Positions 36,171 through 44,644 of a DNA stretch of 64,000 nucleotides are shown piece after piece; positions within the stretch are counted from its first letter, which is position 1; each line of letters opens with the position of its first letter. Where the stretch lies: contig NZ_BAABRS010000001.1 in assembly GCF_039545095.1 (NCBI RefSeq), positions 1,550,001 through 1,614,000 of the forward strand, written 5' to 3'. The notes under the pieces are model-generated. The model was given only the letters and a program-made list of their open reading frames with translations, made no database searches and was not told where the DNA came from. The translations under genes were made by a program, and so were the position numbers. This stretch comes from Fodinibius salicampi (GTDB lineage Bacteria > Bacteroidota > Rhodothermia > Balneolales > Balneolaceae).

Positions 36171-36194
36171 GAAGAGAGGTTTCATCCTCTCTTC
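36171..36194. terminator. Hairpin between nosZ and the downstream nos genes
   Basis: A perfect 9-bp stem GAAGAGAGG/CCTCTCTTC with a 6-base loop lies 19 bp past the nosZ stop. On the transcribed minus strand it is followed by TTATTTC, so it could partly terminate or stabilise the nosZ 3' end and give nosZ more mRNA than nosLDFY. Confidence 0.6.
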
Positions 36195-36212
36195 CACAGG
36201 GATTGAGGTCAT

Positions 36213-38192
36213 TTAAGATTGACCTGTGCTATAGGATACTTCTACATCAGAATCTTCAGAAGATACTCGTACATAACCCTGCATCTCTTGGTGCAGCGCC
36301 GAGCAGAAGTCGGTACAGTAGAATGGGAAGACCCCTACTTTTTTGGGCTCCCACTTCAACGTCATAGTTTCGCCCGGCATAATAAGCAGTTCAGCATTAT
36401 TGGCACCTTTCATTGCAAAACCGTGCGGTACATCCCAGTCCTGCTCGAGGTTTGTAACGTGGAAATACACTTCATCGCCCACTTTAATACCCTCGATATT
36501 ATCGGGTGCAAAGTGACTTCGAATGGTGGTCATGTAAACATGTACTTCGTTGCCATCACGTTCCACACGTGTTTCTTTTTCGCTTTTAGCAGCATGAGGA
36601 TGATTATTACCTTCGATTTCATAGAATCGTTTTTGATTCTCTTTGACCTTTTCGGCCGCGATGCCCTGTGCGTAGTGTGGCTCACCCTCGGTGGGGAAGT
36701 CAAGCAACAACTGCATTTTTTCGCCAGAGATATCAATTAATTGCGCCGAGTGGAACATTTCAGGTCCTGTTGGCAGGTAACGATCCTTAGTAATCTTGTT
36801 CAATGCAACCAAGTATTTACCGTCAGGATTTTGGCTATCTCCCCCAGGAATCATTAAGTGACCGGGAGAATAGTACACATCGATACGGTCAACAACTTCG
36901 AGTGTCTCAACGTCCCACTTTACAATTTCTGAAGAAATAAAAGCGGTAGTATAGGCATTGCCCTTATCATCAAACTCTGTATGCAATGGACCTAAACCTG
37001 GATTTTCTACTTCTCCATGCAGGATAGATTCGTAATTCAATACGGGAATGCCCTGTTCTTCGCCTTCGAAGTCTTCATTCTCGATAGCCGTCATCATTTT
37101 ATCGAAGGAATGTACCGGAATGACGGTAGAAAGCTTACCGCCGGCAGCGATATACCTGCCAGATGGATCGACATCTACTCCATGGGGAGACTTGGGGGTG
37201 GGCAGAAAGTAAACGAGCCCATCAAGCTCACGGGGATCAAGCACCCGAACTTCCTCAATCAGTTCGCTTTTGGCAACTCCTCCCTCTTCATGATCAATAT
37301 AATTGCGATAATGTTCACCAGGAATCATCTTTCCTTCACCGTTAGCAGCATATTCAGCCGCTTTTTCCCAGTTAATAGCCGCGATATAATCTTTGTCATT
37401 TTTCGAGGCATTGATCTCTAACATCGTGTGTGCTTCTTCACTGTTGTATGAGGTAAAGAATGCCCAACCATCAGAAGGACCTTTGCCCGAATGACTTAAA
37501 TCATAATTGAAACCGGGCATCCTGATCTGGAAATCAATATTCATATGTCCTTCATCAGAAACCTTGATAAATGAAATTGTCCCCTGAAAGTTATCTTTAT
37601 AACTATCAATACTCACATCCATGTTCTGGAGATTATCTTCATCCATCGGTACACTAAAGCGCGTTGCGGCAGTAACATACTCGGTATTCGGTGTTACAAA
37701 CGACGAAGCGTGGTTACCGGCTGAGTTGGGTATCTCAATAATCTCTTGTGTTCGAAATTCATCCAGTCCGATTCGTGCAATTCGGGGAGTATTGTTTTCA
37801 TTGATGAAGACCCAGCGTCCATCTGTTTCACCATTCGTTTGCGAAAGCTCAGGGTGATGTGCATCTCCCCAAGGTACAAAACCATCGCTTGTTTGAAACA
37901 TTGGTTTGGTCTCCTCATTATATCCCCACCCGTTTACCGCAGCCTGCGAAAAGACCGGTATGGTAAAAATATGTCGCCCAGAGGGTAAACCGTATACCCC
38001 AAGCTGTCCATTATATCCTCCGGAGAAGAAGCCGTAAAACTCATCGTGTTCTCCTGGGGCTACATATACCTTCTCTGCAGCATCAGAAGAGGAACCAAAT
38101 TCCCCGTTTGAGCTACATCCCATAGATAGAAAACCTATTGCTGCTACTACCGCAAACGGCCACAGCAAAGATTTTTTTAACATTTTACTCAT
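36213..38192 (-). CDS. nosZ: Nitrous oxide reductase NosZ, Sec-type clade II
   Basis: A 659-residue lipoprotein. There is no twin-arginine signal; the N-terminus is a Sec signal with lipobox FLSMGC (Cys26), the mark of clade II enzymes. The CuZ propeller has His112/His113 in DAHHPEL and His161 in GNHASSF. The C-terminal CuA cupredoxin has His590 in VPHGFAM and Cys626, Cys630, His634 and Met637 in CTDFCSALHQEM. It reduces N2O to N2 in the periplasm. The cytochrome c gene lies 38 bp upstream; nosL, D, F and Y follow. Confidence 0.97.
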   Translation of the reverse strand: MSKMLKKSLLWPFAVVAAIGFLSMGCSSNGEFGSSSDAAEKVYVAPGEHDEFYGFFSGGYNGQLGVYGLPSGRHIFTIPVFSQAAVNGWGYNEETKPMFQTSDGFVPWGDAHHPELSQTNGETDGRWVFINENNTPRIARIGLDEFRTQEIIEIPNSAGNHASSFVTPNTEYVTAATRFSVPMDEDNLQNMDVSIDSYKDNFQGTISFIKVSDEGHMNIDFQIRMPGFNYDLSHSGKGPSDGWAFFTSYNSEEAHTMLEINASKNDKDYIAAINWEKAAEYAANGEGKMIPGEHYRNYIDHEEGGVAKSELIEEVRVLDPRELDGLVYFLPTPKSPHGVDVDPSGRYIAAGGKLSTVIPVHSFDKMMTAIENEDFEGEEQGIPVLNYESILHGEVENPGLGPLHTEFDDKGNAYTTAFISSEIVKWDVETLEVVDRIDVYYSPGHLMIPGGDSQNPDGKYLVALNKITKDRYLPTGPEMFHSAQLIDISGEKMQLLLDFPTEGEPHYAQGIAAEKVKENQKRFYEIEGNNHPHAAKSEKETRVERDGNEVHVYMTTIRSHFAPDNIEGIKVGDEVYFHVTNLEQDWDVPHGFAMKGANNAELLIMPGETMTLKWEPKKVGVFPFYCTDFCSALHQEMQGYVRVSSEDSDVEVSYSTGQS

Positions 38193-38230
38193 AGTATTAT
38201 ACCTTTTTATTGTTATTTATTCGAGGTTAT

Positions 38231-38695
38231 TTATTGTGATTCTTGTGCCAAATACTCTACAACAGCTCGTGCCTTTTCTCTGGTTAATTGCTGATTTGTC
38301 ATCCGTGTCGGATATTCTGATCCAACTGATTTTGCAATAGGATGCTTTTCGAGCATTTCTTCAGGGTTTAAGATCATATTCATTACATAGGCGGGTGTAC
38401 GCGTATTCATAATTCCTCCTAATGGCGGACCCACATAACGACTATCCATCTTATGACAGGCCCCGCACTTCATATCAAAAACCTGCATTCCCTCTTTTGC
38501 TAACTCAGGATCGATTTCATCAATTGTAATTTCTTCGTTAACCGGACCAATTCCATTTGTCATTTCAAACTCTGTAAGTTCCTGCTCCACCTCCTTATTT
38601 GCTGTGGCCTCCGTATTTGTATCCGAGCCTCCCTCACAACCAATAAGCAGTAGTATTGTTACAGTCATTAATCCCACTATTTTAGATATCTTCAT
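38231..38695 (-). CDS. Lipoprotein cytochrome c of the nos cluster
   Basis: A 154-residue protein with lipobox LLIGC (Cys20), an acidic linker to about residue 60, and a class I cytochrome c domain: CGACH (77-81), VGPPLGGI, and a late Met (about 132) in the YPTRMTNQQL loop as axial ligand. It is a membrane-anchored donor likely to feed NosZ. It is the first gene of the nos transcript, 38 bp before nosZ, with a candidate operator 36-51 bp upstream. Confidence 0.92.
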   Translation of the reverse strand: MKISKIVGLMTVTILLLIGCEGGSDTNTEATANKEVEQELTEFEMTNGIGPVNEEITIDEIDPELAKEGMQVFDMKCGACHKMDSRYVGPPLGGIMNTRTPAYVMNMILNPEEMLEKHPIAKSVGSEYPTRMTNQQLTREKARAVVEYLAQESQ

Positions 38696-38730
38696 AGGTA
38701 CAATTAATTTTTATAATTAATTTAATTTTT

Positions 38731-38746
38731 AAGAGTATTTTATCTT
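38731..38746. promoter_or_regulatory. Candidate NsrR-like operator of the nos operon
   Basis: AAGAGTATTTTATCTT on the plus strand; on the transcribed strand AAGATAAAATACTCTTAAAAA. It lies 36-51 bp upstream of the first nos gene and is the best-conserved member of the motif set. Confidence 0.5.
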
Positions 38747-38917
38747 TTATACATATATTACCTCAATAAACATGCCAGTTTTTCAATAGTCCTCTTTTTT
38801 CTGCTTTATAGGTGAATTTAATTTTTCAGATAAGAATAAATTGGCCAGATATTTAAATAGTATTGCAATCCTGCATTACTAATATCGAAGGGAACTGCAT
38901 AATTGCAATAGTTTCAA

Positions 38918-39370
38918 TTACTGCCAAACAAATTTCCCATCCGGTGTAATGCGCAAATCATTTTGTTTTCCCTTCTTGGACATATCTGCCAGACTGGTTG
39001 TTCTAAATACTTTCTCTATATCATCCCGGGTTTCCGCCCACATGCTATGCATGGGACAGGGTTTTTCACTCCCACATCCAGGGAGCCCCAATACACATTC
39101 CGTAAATATTTCAATCCCGTCAATTGCCACAACGATTTCTTGTAATGATATATCATCACTTGCTTTAGATAACCTTACTCCTCCCTTGGGTCCCTTCATA
39201 GACTCCAAAAGGCCCGCGGCCGTCAGCTCTTGAAGAATTTTCGTAAGAAAATGGAATGAGATATCAAGCTTTTCGCTTAACTTCTTTATGGAAATGTATT
39301 TTTCATTGGAACTCGAAGCCAGATACAATGTGGCCCTTAAGCCATATTCGCAAGATTTTGACAGTAGCAT
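38918..39370 (-). CDS. Rrf2-family regulator, NsrR/IscR-like
   Basis: A 150-residue regulator. The winged helix at the N-terminus (LSKSCEYGLRATLYLAS, then IKKLSEKLDISFHFLTKILQ and GPKGGVRLSK) is typical of Rrf2. Three cysteines, Cys92, Cys99 and Cys105 (CVLGLPGCGSEKPC), could hold an Fe-S cluster; the spacing C-X6-C-X5-C is close to that of NsrR and IscR. NsrR proteins lose repression when NO attacks the cluster. It is directly upstream of the nos operon, and its own promoter has a matching operator, pointing to autoregulation. Confidence 0.85.
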   Translation of the reverse strand: MLLSKSCEYGLRATLYLASSSNEKYISIKKLSEKLDISFHFLTKILQELTAAGLLESMKGPKGGVRLSKASDDISLQEIVVAIDGIEIFTECVLGLPGCGSEKPCPMHSMWAETRDDIEKVFRTTSLADMSKKGKQNDLRITPDGKFVWQ

Positions 39371-39385
39371 TGACGGAAATCAATA

Positions 39386-39404
39386 TTTAAGAGTTATTTA
39401 TCCA
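39386..39404. promoter_or_regulatory. Candidate operator in the Rrf2 gene promoter
   Basis: On the minus strand GGATAAATAACTCTTAAA continuing TATTG. It is 16-34 bp upstream of the Rrf2 start. The right half is the same as at ric and nos. Confidence 0.45.
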
Positions 39405-39512
39405 AAATTAAGTACTTCTTTTATTTTTTAAAACTAAAATTTGAATTTTCTAGATATGCTCTGTTGCTTTGTCCCTCCTTCAAGTCTATAAAACAAGGGT
39501 ATTTAAGATCAT

Positions 39513-40283
39513 TTACTCATAGAGTGAGTCATTATCAGTAACGGCAAGATCAGCAAGAAACTGACTAATGCGATCGGTTACAGCTTCTAAAAACTGCTCC
39601 CCCTTTTCGGCTGATGCCGCAACAGGATTGCCAACCCCCGTGTCTTCCGTTACCTGGGTCCACTCGCGCTGCACAAAGGTCCACCCCTCGTTTAAGCCAT
39701 CCACTTTAAATTTGCGGGCTGCTCCCTCCCCCGCTTCCGAAAGAGGGAGTACCAGCTCTGGAGCAATATGCATGATCGCACTTGTTTCCATCTCCCCGGC
39801 ATGATCTCCCGGTTCATCAAAATACTCCTCGGCATCAGCTGCCTGATACCAGTTTAATGCACAAGAAAACAACCCGGGAAAATCTACGGAAAGGGTACGG
39901 AGCATCTGCTTGAAGTGGTTTCCGCCATGGCCGTTCAGGATAACCAATTTGGGTATGCCCTGACGATGCAGCACATCGGCAATATCGTTTAGTACTGCCA
40001 GTTGGGTAGACGGATTCATATTCAGGCACAAATCCACATCCAGCTGACCGGTATTTACCCCAAAAGGTACGGTAGGAAGCACAATTATCTTTGCGTCCTT
40101 CTCCCAGGCTTTGCGAGCGGATTCGGCAGCTACATGGTCGCATTGGATGACATCGGTAGCATAGGGCATATGGTAATTATGGGCCTCGGTAGCGCCCCAG
40201 GGAAGGACCGCCACCTGGTAGGATTGTTCCTTCACGGTTTTCCAGTTCGTTTCAGCAAGAATATACGGTCGGGGTGAATTCAT
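39513..40283 (-). CDS. Creatininase-family amidohydrolase
   Basis: A 256-residue cytoplasmic protein with the family motifs LPWGATEAHNYHMPYATD, NGHGGNHFKQ and DHAGEMETS, which supply the metal-binding His, Asp and Glu residues. Family members include creatinine amidohydrolase and MftE-like peptidases, so the substrate is open. It starts MNSPRPYILAETNW. It is the first gene right of the nos block and is separated from the next by a region with two hairpin repeats. Confidence 0.88.
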   Translation of the reverse strand: MNSPRPYILAETNWKTVKEQSYQVAVLPWGATEAHNYHMPYATDVIQCDHVAAESARKAWEKDAKIIVLPTVPFGVNTGQLDVDLCLNMNPSTQLAVLNDIADVLHRQGIPKLVILNGHGGNHFKQMLRTLSVDFPGLFSCALNWYQAADAEEYFDEPGDHAGEMETSAIMHIAPELVLPLSEAGEGAARKFKVDGLNEGWTFVQREWTQVTEDTGVGNPVAASAEKGEQFLEAVTDRISQFLADLAVTDNDSLYE

Positions 40284-40384
40284 GTGACTGAATTGTATTT
40301 ATATTTATGCATTTAGCGGTTATTGAATATACGTTAAGTGGTTAAAATCGAGGATAATGTCTTATAAATGGATTCAATCTCCCT

Positions 40385-40410
40385 AAATCCCTCTTCTCCA
40401 AGAGGGATTT
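40385..40410. repeat. Perfect inverted repeat
   Basis: AAATCCCTCTT and AAGAGGGATTT form an 11-bp perfect stem with a 4-base loop in the gap between the creatininase and SGNH genes. It resembles short dispersed palindromes common in Bacteroidota-type genomes. Confidence 0.7.
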
Positions 40411-40480
40411 ATAACATTGGTTCATAAAATAATTCGTAGCAAATATATCAAACAACGAATTCCTCTGGCGAAGGAGGACA

Positions 40481-40515
40481 TGCCCTGTGGAATTGAGCTC
40501 TATTCCACGAGGGCA
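40481..40515. repeat. Inverted repeat, possible terminator
   Basis: TGCCCTGTGGAAT and ATTCCACGAGGGCA form a 13-bp stem with one bulged base. It lies 25-60 bp beyond the SGNH hydrolase stop and may end that transcript. Confidence 0.6.
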
Positions 40516-40539
40516 GGAAGATTGATCTATTTTATTGAG

Positions 40540-41226
40540 TCAATTCAGATACTGCTCAATCTCTGACTTCCATACCAGATATCCGTTGCCGTTCAAATGC
40601 AGGCCATCCTCGGTATAATCCGGATTTAGCTGATCTCTATCAGTACTCATATCGTCAAACAAATTGATATAGGTAAGTCCTTTCCGGTCAGCCAGTTTTT
40701 TTAAGCCCTTATTTACTTCTTTAATCTCGGGCGTCTTGTCCACATGGGAGGAAAACTGCTCAAAATCCTCATTTACCGGCAGCACACTTTGGATATAAAT
40801 CTTAGTATCCGGTGAATCCTGTTCTATTTTATTCACGATCTTCTCATAATTTTCCAATACATAATTCACCGAACGATCCCGTGCCAGGTCGTTAACGCCG
40901 ATCATCACAAAGACTTTATCCGGATTTGATTCGGTCACTTCATTCAGTCGGTAGAGCACTCCATCGGTTACATCTCCGGATATGCCCCGATTTTTAAGCC
41001 GGGTGCTTCCAAACATCTCGGCCCACTCATTGCCATCGGTGATGCTGTCGCCAAGAAAGATAATTTCATCCTCCCCATTCGGCAGCTGCTCAAACAGGTT
41101 CTTTTTGTGGTAATAATAAGCTGAATAGTCAGGTTTTTCTTCCGTTTGCTGACCCAGAACATATTCTATTGATACTCCGGATATCAGCACAGTGCAGATT
41201 AAAATCGATTTAAGTAAACCTTTCAT
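40540..41226 (-). CDS. SGNH/GDSL-type hydrolase, exported
   Basis: A 228-residue protein with a signal peptide (about 1-25) and the SGNH blocks in order: block I FLGDSITDG with the nucleophile Ser, block II with Gly in NRGISGDVTDG, block III GVNDL, and block V DGLHLN with the catalytic Asp-His. These enzymes are esterases or deacetylases; relatives that act on platelet-activating-factor-like or sialyl ester substrates look similar. Being exported and close to polysaccharide genes, it may deacetylate a sugar. Confidence 0.88.
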   Translation of the reverse strand: MKGLLKSILICTVLISGVSIEYVLGQQTEEKPDYSAYYYHKKNLFEQLPNGEDEIIFLGDSITDGNEWAEMFGSTRLKNRGISGDVTDGVLYRLNEVTESNPDKVFVMIGVNDLARDRSVNYVLENYEKIVNKIEQDSPDTKIYIQSVLPVNEDFEQFSSHVDKTPEIKEVNKGLKKLADRKGLTYINLFDDMSTDRDQLNPDYTEDGLHLNGNGYLVWKSEIEQYLN

Positions 41227-41279
41227 AGCAATAAAATTTAATTAACAGGATAATGGGTTAGGAGTTAGCTTCTAAACAA

Positions 41280-41368
41280 CCTGTCAGCGTCCACAGGACC
41301 TGAAAGCGTTGTCTAAAAGACGCTAGACGCTGACAGGAATCAACAATTGATACGCTGTCAGGTCCTGT
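41280..41368. repeat. Nested palindromic intergenic repeat
   Basis: The 12-bp arms CCTGTCAGCGTC (41280-41291) and GACGCTGACAGG (41326-41337) enclose a second arm ACAGGACCTGA, which pairs with TCAGGTCCTGT at 41358-41368. The two stems cannot both form fully, so alternative structures are possible. It is probably a mobile or REP-like dispersed repeat. Confidence 0.75.
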
Positions 41369-41416
41369 TTTTATTTAACCCTAAACACATTGACAGAATA
41401 TTAATAAGTACTCCTT

Positions 41417-42241
41417 TTAATCTTTTTTTGCAAGGGCATAAATGCCGCCCCCCTTTTCATTATCATCGAATAGATCCAGCCACATCAGGAGTAATCCCAC
41501 CGGAAGCGTAACTATATAATAAATGGCCATCAATGGCAGGGCCCAAAGTCCTATTTTTGTTAGCCACAGCATCGGATATTTGATGAGCAGCTCCCAGGCC
41601 AAATGCCCTTTACTGCCATAGGTGTACGCCACCTCTATCGGCGTAAGTCCAGCGGACTCCAATTTTTCCTGAATATCTTCTTTTGAATAACCCGTACGGG
41701 CATGTTCGTCAACAAACGATTCCTCATCACCGGCATCTTCTTCTGAATAAATAGAGGGCGAATGCATTAAGAAAAAACCGCCGGACTTTAGTGCCTTACA
41801 GATATTGCGCATTACCTTCACATCTTGTTCAATATGCTCCAGCACATCAATACAGGTCGAAAAATCGAAGACAGCATCAGATTCCAGTTCCAGGAGGTCT
41901 TTCTGCTCAAAGGATATACGCCCCTCATTAATTGCTTGTTGGAAATAATGCCGGCAATCCTGTAGATAATCCGCTTTCACATCGATAGCCCGGATTGAAA
42001 CATTGGAAAATTGGCGGAGGATAAAACGATCGTACTGGCCGAATCCTGATCCGGCATCGAGCATCTGCCATTTTCCCTGCCGGTCAATATCCGAGGCATA
42101 TTTTTTAAGCAAACGCCTTACATACCAGCTGCGCAGAAAAAAGAGATCGAGCAATTTATAAAACAGTGTCCGCAACAAACGGCTGTTTCGAATGATATTG
42201 GCAAAACGGTCTTTAACCGGATCGTAGGCAATGCGACTCAT
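41417..42241 (-). CDS. Class I SAM-dependent methyltransferase with C-terminal helices
   Basis: A 274-residue protein. The SAM site is LDAGSGFGQYDRFILRQF (from about residue 57), then IRAIDVKADYLQDCR and FDFSTCIDVLEHIEQD, typical of Methyltransf_11/25. Two hydrophobic helices near the end (about 215-260) anchor it in the membrane. It lies 15 bp downstream of a dolichyl-phosphate-mannose-synthase-like glycosyltransferase, so it probably modifies a lipid-linked sugar or a lipid. Confidence 0.82.
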   Translation of the reverse strand: MSRIAYDPVKDRFANIIRNSRLLRTLFYKLLDLFFLRSWYVRRLLKKYASDIDRQGKWQMLDAGSGFGQYDRFILRQFSNVSIRAIDVKADYLQDCRHYFQQAINEGRISFEQKDLLELESDAVFDFSTCIDVLEHIEQDVKVMRNICKALKSGGFFLMHSPSIYSEEDAGDEESFVDEHARTGYSKEDIQEKLESAGLTPIEVAYTYGSKGHLAWELLIKYPMLWLTKIGLWALPLMAIYYIVTLPVGLLLMWLDLFDDNEKGGGIYALAKKD

Positions 42242-42256
42242 TGGCTAGAATAAGCT

Positions 42257-43213
42257 TTATAAAATTTCTTTAATATTCGGGGTATGCTGTTTTTCATTGC
42301 GTTTTTGGATAAGCTCTCCCAAAAAGCCGATGGAAAAAATCTGAGCGCCCAGAACCATCAGCATGACGCCAAACAACAACAGCGGACGATCACCCAGGTT
42401 AGCTCCGAAGAATAATTTTTCAATCGTCAGATAGCCGTTAATGATCCCTCCCAGGAAAAGCAATAAAAAACCGAGGGTTCCGAAAAAGTGCATGGGGCGC
42501 TGCAAATAGCGATTAACAAATAACAGTGTAAGCAAATCCAGAAAGCCATGCATAAATCGAGAGATACCGAATTTTGTTTCCCCGTACTTCCGGGCATGAT
42601 GCTTGACGACCTTCTCTTCAATGCGGTCGTAGCCTTCCAGCTTGGCCAAAAAGGGAATATAGCGATGCAATTCACCATAAAGATAGATATGATCAATCAC
42701 CTCACTCCGGTAAACCTTAAGTCCACAGTTAAAATCATTGAGATCAATGTCCGTAAAAAAAGACGTTACCCTGTTAAAGAAACGCGACGGTATGGTTTTG
42801 GTAATGGGATCGTGACGCTTCTTTTTCCATCCGCTCACCAGATCCAATTGGTGTTCTTTCAACTGCTGCAACATAGCGGGAATCTCAAATGGATCGTCTT
42901 GCAAGTCTGCATCCATCGTGGCGATATATTGTCCCAAGGCCTCTTCGAACCCAGCCTGAAGGGCTGAACTTTTGCCGTAATTGCGCTGGAGCCGAATTCC
43001 ACGTACTAATGCTGAGTCGCGACACGCTTTCCTGATCTCCTTCCATGAACCATCTGTGGAACCATCATCCACAAAAATAAGCTCATAATTAGAAGCATCC
43101 GCCAGCGCTTCATCTACTTTCCGGGCCAGCTCTTCGACGGACTGTTCCTCGTTATACAGGGGAACTACGACACTTAATTCGATATCGGATTTGTTCGGCT
43201 GCTGTTCAGACAA
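42257..43213 (-). CDS. Family 2 glycosyltransferase, DPM1-like with two C-terminal helices
   Basis: A 318-residue enzyme. GT2 motifs: SVVVPLYNEE, DDGSTDGSW, RNYGKSSALQAG, and MDADLQDDPFEI with the metal-binding Asp residues, followed by the QxxRW-like loop. Two membrane helices near the C-terminus (about 235-255 and 275-300) match ArnC/GtrB-type polyprenyl-phosphate sugar transferases. It probably loads a sugar on undecaprenyl phosphate. It is coupled to the methyltransferase gene. Confidence 0.9.
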   Translation of the reverse strand: MSEQQPNKSDIELSVVVPLYNEEQSVEELARKVDEALADASNYELIFVDDGSTDGSWKEIRKACRDSALVRGIRLQRNYGKSSALQAGFEEALGQYIATMDADLQDDPFEIPAMLQQLKEHQLDLVSGWKKKRHDPITKTIPSRFFNRVTSFFTDIDLNDFNCGLKVYRSEVIDHIYLYGELHRYIPFLAKLEGYDRIEEKVVKHHARKYGETKFGISRFMHGFLDLLTLLFVNRYLQRPMHFFGTLGFLLLFLGGIINGYLTIEKLFFGANLGDRPLLLFGVMLMVLGAQIFSIGFLGELIQKRNEKQHTPNIKEIL

Positions 43214-43302
43214 TGTTTTCTTACTTATTTTATGGCAAAGAGTTAGACAAAATCCCTAAGATCATGTATAATAAGCAATAAAGATACGCTTTTAGATTTG
43301 CT

Positions 43303-43629
43303 ATGAAAAAACTTTATTACTCCATAGGCGAAGTTAGTGAAATTACAGATGTAGATGCGCATGTTCTGCGCTACTGGGAAACGGTTTTCGATGAACTCAG
43401 TCCCAAAAAAAATAAAGCCGGAAATCGCACCTACAAAGAAGATGATATAGAAACCATCTTAAAACTTAAAGAGCTCATTCAGGAAAAAAAATACAGTACG
43501 GAAGGTGCTCAGCAAGCACTTAAGCGAGAGGCGGAATCAGGTGAAACAGAAAAAGAAATTCCTGTTAATTTGAAAAAAGATTTAAAGGAGATGCGTGTAT
43601 TTCTGAAGAATCTTTTAGAAAAGCTGTGA
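43303..43629 (+). CDS. MerR-family regulator, short form
   Basis: A 108-residue protein with a MerR-type winged helix: YYSIGEVSEITDVDAHVLRYWE and FDELSPKKNKAGNRTYKEDDIE, then a helical stretch LIQEKKYSTEGAQQAL. Short single-domain MerR proteins of this type lack a ligand domain. It is divergent from the glycosyltransferase gene across 89 bp and may control it or itself. No metal ligands are visible. Confidence 0.9.
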   Translation: MKKLYYSIGEVSEITDVDAHVLRYWETVFDELSPKKNKAGNRTYKEDDIETILKLKELIQEKKYSTEGAQQALKREAESGETEKEIPVNLKKDLKEMRVFLKNLLEKL

Positions 43630-43706
43630 TATTACAGTGAAACATTATATTACCAGCTTTCTTCTTTTCTGTAATGTAAACTCGCAATTACTGAAATTCT
43701 CAGCCA

Positions 43707-44594
43707 ATGAATCTATCGGAGCTATCATTTGGACCGTTTCATCTTTATGCTATCGAAACCGGCCGCTTCCGCCTCGACGGCGGAGCCATGTTTGGAGTCG
43801 TACCCAAGACTTTGTGGTCGCGCTATATTGATGTGGATGAAAAGAACCGCATCCTGATGGCCATGCGCTGCCTGTTGATTACTTCTGAAAGCACCGGGCG
43901 TACGTACCTGGTTGATAACGGCTGCGGCACCAAGTTTAATGAGAAGTACGAGAATATCTATCAGCTGGATCACAACCACAGCAATCTGCTCAGTTCACTA
44001 GAGCATCACGGATTTGCACCCGGGGATATTACGGACCTTATTTTCAGCCATTTACACTTCGATCACTGTGGGGGAACAACCTATTATGATGAAGAAGATT
44101 CCCTCCGCCATACCTTCCCCAATGCGCAGTACCATGTTACAGAGAAGCATTTAGCAACGGCTACCGATCCCAATGCGCGCGAAAAAGCCAGTTTTTTACC
44201 CGAGAATATTCGTCCCATAGCAGAATGGGAAAAACTCAATGTAGTTGACGAGTATTATCAATATGAGGAAGGAATGGACGCCCTGCCGGTTAGCGGACAT
44301 ACCATCGGTCAGCAGTTACCAAAAATTACGGTCGGTGATCAGACGATCGTTTTTATGGCAGACCTCCTGCCCACTCATGTGCACCTGCCCCTGCCCTGGG
44401 TGATGGGCTACGATATGTATCCCGTTCAAACGCTGAAAGAAAAAGAGAGATTTCTGGATAAGGCTGTTGATCAAAATTGGTACCTGTTTCTTGAGCACGA
44501 TGCCGAACAGGAAGTTATTACCGTAAAAAAAGAGGAAGGCAGATATAAGGTAAAAGAAAAACTTAGCCTCAGTGATATTCCGGTAGATAACTAA
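43707..44594 (+). CDS. Metallo-beta-lactamase-fold hydrolase
   Basis: A 295-residue protein with the zinc-binding motif HLHFDHCGG (His115, His117, Asp119, His120), a further His in VSGHTIGQQ and Asp in MADLLPTH, and His in LEHDAEQ. This is the MBL-fold set seen in quorum-quenching-like and general hydrolases. The substrate is not known. It follows the MerR gene by 77 bp. Confidence 0.9.
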   Translation: MNLSELSFGPFHLYAIETGRFRLDGGAMFGVVPKTLWSRYIDVDEKNRILMAMRCLLITSESTGRTYLVDNGCGTKFNEKYENIYQLDHNHSNLLSSLEHHGFAPGDITDLIFSHLHFDHCGGTTYYDEEDSLRHTFPNAQYHVTEKHLATATDPNAREKASFLPENIRPIAEWEKLNVVDEYYQYEEGMDALPVSGHTIGQQLPKITVGDQTIVFMADLLPTHVHLPLPWVMGYDMYPVQTLKEKERFLDKAVDQNWYLFLEHDAEQEVITVKKEEGRYKVKEKLSLSDIPVDN

Positions 44595-44644
44595 TACAAT
44601 TTACGGCTGACTTCTATTCATCCGTCAAGAGAAATTCTAACATC

